16,540 bases of DNA. It comes from CAYVCP01 sp964450565. Lineage in GTDB: Bacteria > Patescibacteriota > Minisyncoccia > Minisyncoccales > CG1-02-41-26. The translations under genes were made by a program, and so were the position numbers. The notes beneath the pieces were generated by a model that did not search any database, was not told the DNA's origin, and saw only the letters and a list, made by a program, of their open reading frames with translations. The DNA lies in assembly GCA_964450565.1 (NCBI GenBank), contig CAYVCP010000009.1, positions 1-16,540 on the forward strand. The letters run 5' to 3'. Of the stretch, positions 1-5,213 are shown one piece after another; the first letter of the stretch is position 1; each line of letters opens with the position of its first letter.

Positions 1-246
1 TTTTGAAGTAAAGGCATTGTAGTTTCCACCAACCTTATCTAAGGATTCAGCAATAGAAAGAGCATTAGGTCTTTTTTTTGTCCCCTTAAAAAACATATGC
101 TCTAAAAAATGAGATATACCATTATTGTTTTTACTTTCATACTTGCTCCCAGCTCCAACAGCAACCAGTACTGTCACTGCTTTTGAAGATTCATCTGGAA
201 CAGTAATAATCCTTAAACCGTTTTTAAGAGTAGTTTTTTGATACAT
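1..246 (-). CDS. M16 family zinc metallopeptidase, N-terminal part (cut by window edge)
   Basis: Only the first 82 codons are present; the gene runs off the left edge in an open frame. The start is the ATG at 246. The protein opens with a TTLKNGLRII strand followed by a GAGSKYE segment, then the inverted zinc motif HFLEH at residues 46-50 (His46 and His50 as ligands, Glu49 as catalytic base) and FFKGTKKRP, the usual start of the M16 (pitrilysin/insulinase) catalytic fold. Family knowledge: M16 proteins degrade short peptides, and bacterial members often occur as paired active and inactive subunits; whether a partner follows cannot be seen. There is no signal peptide, so a cytoplasmic protein is likely. 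It lies about 100 nt downstream of glyS on the same strand, after a hairpin, so it may have its own promoter, although I see no convincing one. No Shine-Dalgarno sequence is visible. Confidence 0.9.
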   Translation of the reverse strand, partial: MYQKTTLKNGLRIITVPDESSKAVTVLVAVGAGSKYESKNNNGISHFLEHMFFKGTKKRPNALSIAESLDKVGGNYNAFTSK

Positions 247-302
247 AAGCTTGACATTTTTTTCAAAGATATAGGACTAAGTTAGTGGAAAGAAAATATA
301 GT

Positions 303-335
303 CAAGAAAGAGGACTAAAAACTAGACCTCTCTTG
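303..335 (-). terminator. Putative terminator after glyS
   Basis: A hairpin lies 12 nt past the glyS stop codon. On the minus strand AGAGG (331-327) pairs with CCTCT (313-309), continued inwards by CTA/TAG around a T-rich loop and outwards by imperfect CAAGA/TCTTG pairing. A mixed T-rich tract (TATATTTTCTTTCC) follows. The stem is imperfect and the tail is interrupted, so termination may be partial, allowing some read-through into the M16 gene. Confidence 0.45.
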
Positions 336-347
336 CTAATTTTCTTT

Positions 348-1718
348 TCACTTTAATTTGTCTTTCAGAACCTGGATAAGGTTTTCTTTTTTTATTCTTT
401 CTTGGTTCATTGTATCTCTGTCCCTCAAGGTAACATCGTCTTTTTCTAAGGAATCAAAGTCAACAGTAATACATAAAGGAGTTCCGAGTTCATCTTGTCT
501 TCTATATCTTTTTCCAATATTACCATTGTCATCAAATTCGCACATAAATTCTTTTTTCAAACTATTATATATTTCTTTTGCTTTATCGACTAATTCTGGT
601 TTATTTTTTAAAAGAGGGAAAACAGCTACCTTAATAGGAGCCAATCTTGTGTCCAATTTCAATACCACTCTTTTTTCTCCTTTCACCAATTCTTCACAGT
701 ATGCGTCTGAAAGAAAAGCTAAAAACGCTCTCCCAACACCAACCGAAGACTCTATAATATGAGGAATATGTTTTTTTCCTTTTATATCCTGATAAGACAA
801 GTCTTGTCCTGAAAACTTACTATGTTGAGTTAAATCATAATCTCCCCTCGCGTGAATTCCTTCTACCTCTTTAAAACCAAAAGGGAAATTATATTCAATA
901 TCATAAGCTTCCTTAGCATAAAAAACTAAATTCTCGTGTTGGTGCCATTGTAAATTTTCTTTTTTAATCCCTAAGTCAAGAAACCAATCCCATCTGCATT
1001 TTCTTAAATCTTCGTATTTTTGCATTTCTATATCAGCAGATAAAAAATATTGCATTTCCATCTGTTCAAACTCTCTTGTTCTAAAAATAAATTGTCTAGC
1101 TGTAATTTCGTTACGAAAAGCTTTTCCAATTTGAGCAATTCCAAAAGGCATTTTCATTCTAGTAGAATCTAAAACATTTTTATAATTTACATAAATCCCT
1201 TGGCAAGTCTCTCCCCTTAAATAAACTGGCTCTTTTTGCCAATCTTCTGTGAAATTCCCTATATTTGACTTCACTAATAAATTGAACTTTTTCAAATCAG
1301 AAAAATCACTTTTACCACAAGAAGGGCACTTGATCTTATCCTTATTGTTTGTAAAAATCTCTTGAATTTCTTTTTCTGTCATTTTTTCATCCGCTTGCGC
1401 TCCGATTTCTTCAAGTAAATGATCAGCTCTCAATCTTTGATGACAATTTTTACACTCAACCAAAGGATCAGAAAAACCACTAACATGACCAGATGCTTCC
1501 CAAATTTTTGGATTCATAAAAATACAAGAATCAAGTCCAATAATATCCTCTCTTTCCTGAACCATTGCTTTCCACCATTCTTTTTTAATATTATTGGCTA
1601 ACTCAACCCCATAAGGACCGTAGTCATATATAGCTGAGAAACCTCCATATATCTCAGAAGAAGGGAAGACGAATCCCCTTCTTTTGGTTAATGAAATTAT
1701 TTGTTGCATTTTATCCAT
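348..1718 (-). CDS. glyS: Glycyl-tRNA synthetase (dimeric class II type)
   Basis: 456 residues, the usual length for the single-chain homodimeric GlyRS, which charges tRNA-Gly with glycine using ATP in the cytoplasm. Visible landmarks: the N-terminal RRGFVFPSSEIYGG and IYDYGPYG segments (about 13-37); WEASGHVSGFSDP (73-85); two CxxC pairs (Cys89/92 and Cys131/134) that probably bind zinc; class II motif 2, FRNEIT...REFEQMEM (201-222); a motif 3 region with GVGRAFLAFL (about 325-335); and a C-terminal anticodon-binding domain ending around RRQDELGTPLCITVDF. Small departures from the common consensus are RGETCQG where RPETAQG is usual and ESSVGVGR where EPSAGVDR is usual; the motif arginines are kept. 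The start ATG at 1718 is one base past the stop of the upstream surface-protein gene, so the two are probably co-transcribed. An alternative ATG lies three codons in. The stop is TGA. Confidence 0.96.
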   Translation of the reverse strand: MDKMQQIISLTKRRGFVFPSSEIYGGFSAIYDYGPYGVELANNIKKEWWKAMVQEREDIIGLDSCIFMNPKIWEASGHVSGFSDPLVECKNCHQRLRADHLLEEIGAQADEKMTEKEIQEIFTNNKDKIKCPSCGKSDFSDLKKFNLLVKSNIGNFTEDWQKEPVYLRGETCQGIYVNYKNVLDSTRMKMPFGIAQIGKAFRNEITARQFIFRTREFEQMEMQYFLSADIEMQKYEDLRKCRWDWFLDLGIKKENLQWHQHENLVFYAKEAYDIEYNFPFGFKEVEGIHARGDYDLTQHSKFSGQDLSYQDIKGKKHIPHIIESSVGVGRAFLAFLSDAYCEELVKGEKRVVLKLDTRLAPIKVAVFPLLKNKPELVDKAKEIYNSLKKEFMCEFDDNGNIGKRYRRQDELGTPLCITVDFDSLEKDDVTLRDRDTMNQERIKKENLIQVLKDKLK

Positions 1719-1719
1719 A

Positions 1720-3366
1720 CTACTTTACAACGCCATCCGTAATAGTTTGATCGTCTGGTAAGGAAGTATCTATCTTTTCTGCTATTTCTGCAATAACCCC
1801 AGAAGTAAAGACATCCTCCCCTATTATCTCGGCTTCTTCAATCAAAGTAGCCACCTTTCCTTTTTGAAAAGGATGTGGAATAAATTCAACTTGAAAAGCC
1901 ATAGTATAAGGGACATCACTCCAACCCTTAAAAGAATCAAGTCTTCCAACATTCCAAACTAATTCCCTCGATTCAGAGTCAAATGTTAATTTTGCATCTT
2001 CTGGAAAAATATTACCCGTTGGTTTTACGCTATCTGGTAAAATACTTTTTATTTTTACGTTTTCTAGAGTATTCCAAGAATTTCTTATTTGCCATAAAAT
2101 TGTATATGTCGTTGGTGAACCAACTACAGGAGTAGAAAAACCGGTATTTCCAAAAACCTCATCATCATAAAAAGCTTTCTGAACTAATTCTACTTTAGAG
2201 TTAAGTTGAGTTTCAAATACTTTTTCAGTTCCCCCAATAGTAACAACACTTTTTAAAATAGGGTTTTTGATTTTAGTTCCTATATACCCCTCTTTTACTT
2301 TAATCCAAAATTCAACCTTACCTTCCTCTGAAGCATCTAAAAATCTTAAATCAGAAACATTTTTCCAATCCCAAATTATAGAATTATCTCCTCTTCCAAC
2401 ATCTCCATTCTCTGTTTTTAAAGAATCAAGGTCAAAAAAATCTCCGTCCAATTTTACGAAAAGAAATTTCTTCTGAACTGGTGTATTGCCAATATTCTTA
2501 AAAAATACTTCATAGTGTAAAGAATCACCAATACTTGCTAAATAATTTTGAGATCCATTAATCATTTGTGAAACATAAAAAGAAGGTTCTGTAATCTCAA
2601 TAGCTTGAGAAGTTTCTTTTAACAAAACAAACTTATCGTTTATGATAGCTCCGAGCTGAGCTTTAAAAATCTTCTTTTCGCCCTTTTCTCCTTCAATTGC
2701 GCCCCGAACATTTATTCTCCCTCCATCTACTTTATAAAGTGTGGGTAAATTCCACTCTGTTTGATCTAAACCGTTAGGCTCTGAAGATAAAAACGCAAAA
2801 TCATCAGGATATTGCATCTTTACCCTTAAGTTCTCTAAGATATAATCAAGATTAGAAAAATAATTTAAAGAAAACTCTACATCTTCGCCTCCTTGAGCTT
2901 TCAAGGGTAAATCAAATTCAAAAGTTAAAGGCACAGAGTCAATTTGAGTAGTAAGCGATGTTTTTGATTCATAACTTGCCTTCAAGTTTTTTGGCTTATA
3001 AGTAAGCCAAACTTCTGCTTTTAAGGTATCTTGTTCTTTACCAAATATTCTTCCCCTAAACTCAATAATTCTTTCTTCTCCAGGGTAAATATCGTCAAGC
3101 TCTTTTGTCACTCTTTGTGCTTGCTCTGCAGGAATTACATTTTCTGGATATGCAAAAATTAACTCAGGTTCTTCTAACTGTACCTTGCCATTATTTTTAA
3201 ATTTAATTGAATATGTAATTTCTTCTCCTGCCTGCATTGTCTCAGGACCTAAAATTTCTAATTTTAGCGTACCCTTTGACCAGGTATTCCCTTGCCAATA
3301 CCAAAAACTCAAAGATGCAACGACTGCAATAAGAATTATTAAAAAAAATAGAAAACCTCTGTTCAT
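1720..3366 (-). CDS. Membrane-anchored surface protein with tandem DUF11-like beta-sandwich domains
   Basis: 548 residues. A short basic start (MNR) is followed by one hydrophobic segment at about residues 4-23, best read as an uncleaved N-terminal anchor with the rest outside the cell. The remainder looks like about four successive Ig/DUF11-like beta-sandwich domains (roughly 33-140, 145-260, 265-390 and 395-520). Recurring signatures are AGEEITYSIKFKNNG (domain 1), a comparable GGEDVEFSLNYFSN, GDSLHYEVFFKNIGNTPV, and SPTTYTILWQIRNSWNTLENV. Each is the 'we can speak of a field, then a non-field' strand pattern typical of DUF11-type repeats. No enzyme motif or cysteine cluster is seen, so a structural or adhesive envelope role is inferred. 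A good promoter precedes it and glyS follows after one base, an odd pairing of a surface protein with a tRNA synthetase. There is no Shine-Dalgarno sequence. Confidence 0.8.
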   Translation of the reverse strand: MNRGFLFFLIILIAVVASLSFWYWQGNTWSKGTLKLEILGPETMQAGEEITYSIKFKNNGKVQLEEPELIFAYPENVIPAEQAQRVTKELDDIYPGEERIIEFRGRIFGKEQDTLKAEVWLTYKPKNLKASYESKTSLTTQIDSVPLTFEFDLPLKAQGGEDVEFSLNYFSNLDYILENLRVKMQYPDDFAFLSSEPNGLDQTEWNLPTLYKVDGGRINVRGAIEGEKGEKKIFKAQLGAIINDKFVLLKETSQAIEITEPSFYVSQMINGSQNYLASIGDSLHYEVFFKNIGNTPVQKKFLFVKLDGDFFDLDSLKTENGDVGRGDNSIIWDWKNVSDLRFLDASEEGKVEFWIKVKEGYIGTKIKNPILKSVVTIGGTEKVFETQLNSKVELVQKAFYDDEVFGNTGFSTPVVGSPTTYTILWQIRNSWNTLENVKIKSILPDSVKPTGNIFPEDAKLTFDSESRELVWNVGRLDSFKGWSDVPYTMAFQVEFIPHPFQKGKVATLIEEAEIIGEDVFTSGVIAEIAEKIDTSLPDDQTITDGVVK

Positions 3367-3387
3367 AGTATTTTTTGATTATTCTTT

Positions 3388-3416
3388 ATTTTACCGATTA
3401 ACCGAATAAACTGCAA
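3388..3416 (-). promoter_or_regulatory. Sigma70-type promoter for the surface-protein/glyS operon
   Basis: On the minus strand TTGCAG (3416-3411) is separated by exactly 17 nt from TAAAAT (3393-3388). Transcription would start near 3381, leaving a leader of about 15 nt before the ATG at 3366. It lies just after the terminator at 3431-3456, which fits an operon boundary. Confidence 0.65.
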
Positions 3417-3430
3417 GGGTTATAAAATAA

Positions 3431-3456
3431 GGGTGCGGAAGACAGCTTCCGCACCC
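3431..3456 (-). terminator. Strong intrinsic terminator (11-bp perfect stem)
   Basis: GGGTGCGGAAG (3431-3441) and CTTCCGCACCC (3446-3456) form an 11-bp perfect GC-rich stem with a 4-nt loop. On the minus strand it is followed by TTATTTTAT, a short interrupted T tract. It ends the orphan unit at 3456-3910 and may also end read-through from recO. Confidence 0.75.
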
Positions 3457-3483
3457 TACAATATCACGGCCTTTTCAGAATCC

Positions 3484-3572
3484 CCATCTTCTTTCCAGAA
3501 AACAGCACCCTTATAATTGCTAAAATCTTCACCAGTGAATTGATTAATTTATTGGTACCATCTTCTTTCCAG
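3484..3572. repeat. Short direct repeat, 15-mer in two copies
   Basis: CCATCTTCTTTCCAG occurs at 3484-3498 and at 3558-3572 (minus strand CTGGAAAGAAGATGG). The copies are 74 nt apart, which is not a multiple of three, yet both can be read as WKEDG in their respective local frames. Confidence 0.85.
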
Positions 3573-3687
3573 GCACCTGGTCTCCACCATACTACTCTGA
3601 GAAACAAACCGTGGATATGTTTTAACGAAAAATTGCTAGACATAGGCCAAAATTGATTCTGCATAGCTACATCCTTCTCCGTTATTG

Positions 3688-3834
3688 TTATTCTGTTCTT
3701 CTACTCTTTGGTTGGAACCAGTGACGATTTCTCTCACCCATTCCGCGGTTAGAAAATATAACAACAAACCTCTCGCTTTTATCCTTATTATCGGGCTTAT
3801 TCTTAGGTTTGCCTTTCTTTGTCTTCTCTGGCAA
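3688..3834 (-). CDS. Possible small basic protein, 48 residues, with a perfect Shine-Dalgarno
   Basis: A TTG start at 3834 lies 8 nt after AGGAGG within AAAGGAGGTG (3850-3841), a near-complete complement of the 16S rRNA tail and far stronger than at other genes here. The product begins with a lysine-rich stretch (MPEKTKKGKPKNKPDNKDK), then SERFVVIF, and ends HWFQPKSRRTE. There is no membrane segment or known motif. It could be a genuine small RNA-binding-like protein, or the intact first part of the broken gene: a +1 shift near FVVIF would join it to the EWVREIVTGSNQ frame. No homologue is recognised. Confidence 0.35.
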   Translation of the reverse strand: MPEKTKKGKPKNKPDNKDKSERFVVIFSNRGMGERNRHWFQPKSRRTE

Positions 3835-3881
3835 TATCTTCACCTCCTTTCTTTAATATATGTGCTATAGCCAATTTAAAT

Positions 3882-3910
3882 AAAATATACCTAAAGTTAT
3901 GTCTTGTCAA
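3882..3910 (-). promoter_or_regulatory. Sigma70-type promoter of the orphan unit
   Basis: On the minus strand a consensus TTGACA (3910-3905) is followed after 17 nt by TATTTT (3887-3882). The -35 box overlaps the recO stop codon. A start near 3875 would give a leader of about 40 nt before the strong ribosome-binding site at 3850-3841. Confidence 0.55.
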
Positions 3911-4626
3911 CTTAAACTATGTGGATTAACAATATTTTTTAAAAAAGAAAAATAAAAAGAAGAAATTTCTTCCAAGTTTTTGACATCTAATTGAGTAGCC
4001 CTTATTCTATTATTAATTTCATAGTCTTTTTTTAATAAAATTCTTAAGATCTGGATAGCTCCTACTGTAATTTCTTTCTTGTCTTCTGTTTTACATCTCC
4101 AACAACAAACACCACCTTCTTTGGGAACAAAAAAAAGAGTTTCAGGAAGCAATTTCTTATCACACAAGGAACAGTTATAAAGTTCAGGGGTATAGCCTAT
4201 AAAAGCAAAAAAATTCCATAGGAAATGAAGGTAAAGAAAATCTGTTTTTCCTTCATTGAGCCTTTCAAGGGTTTGTAAAAGCAAAAACCAAATTTGTTCG
4301 TCTTTTACTTCTTCAGCTAAAACAAACTTTTCTGCTATTTTGTAAGCAATTAGTAAATTTTCGTAATTTTCTCTTAAAGATTTAAAATTATCAATTAGAA
4401 CAGTATCTGTTAATATCTTATTTGTTTTTCCTTCAATAAATTCAATTTCTGATAAATAAAAAAGCTCAGCTCCACTTCTGAGTTTTGATGTTATCTTCCT
4501 AATGCTTTTTCCCAACACTCTAATCTTTCCATATTTCTCTGTGAAAAGAGTAAAAAGCTGATCATGCTGCTTTCTGTCTTCTTTCATCAGAAAAATTGCT
4601 TTTGTTCTCTTCTTCTTGTGTTTCAT
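3907..4626 (-). CDS. recO: DNA repair protein RecO
   Basis: 239 residues from the ATG at 4626, close to the usual RecO length. RecO loads RecA onto SSB-coated single-stranded DNA in the RecF pathway. The N-terminal OB-fold is clear: KRTKAIFLMKEDRKQHDQLF (from residue 6), then LFTEKYGKIRVLGKSIRKI, then SKLRSGAELF and IEGK...LTDTVLID. A helical C-terminal domain carries four zinc-binding cysteines, CSLC (152-155) and CCWRC (174-178). The open frame extends 26 codons further upstream, but the RecO fold begins only at this ATG; translated from 4626, the gene still overlaps the upstream ORF by 65 nt. No Shine-Dalgarno sequence is seen, so translational coupling to the upstream ORF is plausible. 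Stop TGA. Confidence 0.9.
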   Translation of the reverse strand: MKHKKKRTKAIFLMKEDRKQHDQLFTLFTEKYGKIRVLGKSIRKITSKLRSGAELFYLSEIEFIEGKTNKILTDTVLIDNFKSLRENYENLLIAYKIAEKFVLAEEVKDEQIWFLLLQTLERLNEGKTDFLYLHFLWNFFAFIGYTPELYNCSLCDKKLLPETLFFVPKEGGVCCWRCKTEDKKEITVGAIQILRILLKKDYEINNRIRATQLDVKNLEEISSFYFSFLKNIVNPHSLS

Positions 4627-5212
4627 CTGTTTTTTGAGGCATGCTGAGAATCTTTGCTTGAGAATCGCTTCTTTTAAAAATACCTTGTAGTAAATTAGAA
4701 GCATAACCCGCCTTTCTTTTTTCTCTAAAGCTAGGTTCTGCTGGCTTTAACATTTCTTTCCAATATAATCTATCTTTTCTAATATCTTCTTTTTCTTTGT
4801 GAGGGGCATGTCTTAAAATTGCGTCTTTACCTGCTTTTTTATGTAAGTAAGATATCGCATCATTAAAATCTTTCTTCGAAATACGACTTGATTCCCAAGA
4901 AGAACCATACAGTTTCCTCTTTTTATGATCTACAATATCAAATATTCTACGTGTAATCTCCACCCTTTCTTTCGGTCTTATTTTCTTTGAATACATTTTT
5001 TGAACTTTTCTTTCTAACTCTTTTCTTGTGTATTCTTTATTTGTAAAAAGTTTGTCTTGATTTTTCACTACAGGTTTCTTGAAGCTATAAATCCTTTTCT
5101 CTGAAGTATCAAAAGAAGCTTTTCCTTGGTTAGATGATGGTTTCTTAAAAACCCCTCCGATTATCTTTCCAAAAGAACCAAATACGTTTTGGTTATTGTT
5201 AGGTAATGACAT
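4562..5212 (-). CDS. Highly charged protein of unknown function
   Basis: 216 residues, not recognised. It is very rich in Lys, Arg, Glu and Asp, with no membrane segment or signal peptide. A low-complexity Asn/Gly/Ser/Lys start (about 1-50) leads to a probably helical core around RKELERKVQKMY and KERVEITRRIFDIVDHKKRK (about 62-100), then DFNDAISYLHKKAGKDAI (about 113-131). The C-terminal tail (KTDETQEEENKSNFSDERRQ) is acidic then basic and probably disordered. It starts one base after the ileS-side junction (5214 is the last base of ileS) and its 3' end overlaps recO, so it sits inside the argS-ileS-recO run. A cytoplasmic, possibly nucleic-acid-binding role is only a guess from composition. 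Confidence 0.7.
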   Translation of the reverse strand: MSLPNNNQNVFGSFGKIIGGVFKKPSSNQGKASFDTSEKRIYSFKKPVVKNQDKLFTNKEYTRKELERKVQKMYSKKIRPKERVEITRRIFDIVDHKKRKLYGSSWESSRISKKDFNDAISYLHKKAGKDAILRHAPHKEKEDIRKDRLYWKEMLKPAEPSFREKRKAGYASNLLQGIFKRSDSQAKILSMPQKTDETQEEENKSNFSDERRQKAA

Positions 5213-5213
5213 T

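Larger units (their letters stand above)
3456..3834 (-). pseudogene. Broken or frameshifted gene of unknown function in an orphan transcription unit
   Basis: Protein-like sequence is spread over different frames between a promoter and a terminator. One frame, ending with TAG at 3458-3456 against the terminator stem, reads EWVREIVTGSNQRVEEQ and NNNNGEGCSYAESILAYV, is interrupted by TAG (3638-3636) and TAA (3551-3549), then resumes with INQFTGEDFSNYKGAVFWKE and DGDSEKAVIL. A second frame holds a 66-codon ORF (3664-3464) beginning MQNQFWPMSSNFSL and containing VVWWRPGAWKEDG; it has GGAGAAGG upstream of its ATG. The third frame carries the 48-codon ORF listed separately. WKEDG occurs twice, in different frames, encoded by the same 15-mer. 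I infer a decayed gene or one with indels; recoding or a structured RNA remain possible. By eye the stretch is richer in G+C than its neighbours. I do not recognise a family. Confidence 0.35.

Noticed and set aside
358..762. Plus-strand 134-codon ORF
   Set aside because: It lies opposite the conserved C-terminal domain of GlyRS; its Ser/Phe/Leu-rich composition is that expected from reading AT-rich coding DNA backwards.
3685..3870. Plus-strand 61-codon hydrophobic ORF
   Set aside because: It is antisense to the orphan unit, covers its strong ribosome-binding site in reverse, and has no promoter or ribosome-binding site of its own.
3457..3880. RNase P RNA or another known housekeeping RNA on the minus strand
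   Set aside because: Length and terminator would fit, but the conserved GAGGAAAGTCC-type and 3' ACAGAA...GGCTTAT elements of RNase P are absent, and no SRP or 6S hallmark is seen.
4627..4704. RecO extended N-terminally to the ATG at 4704
   Set aside because: The extra 26 residues do not resemble RecO and would overlap the charged ORF by 143 nt; the family start matches ATG 4626.
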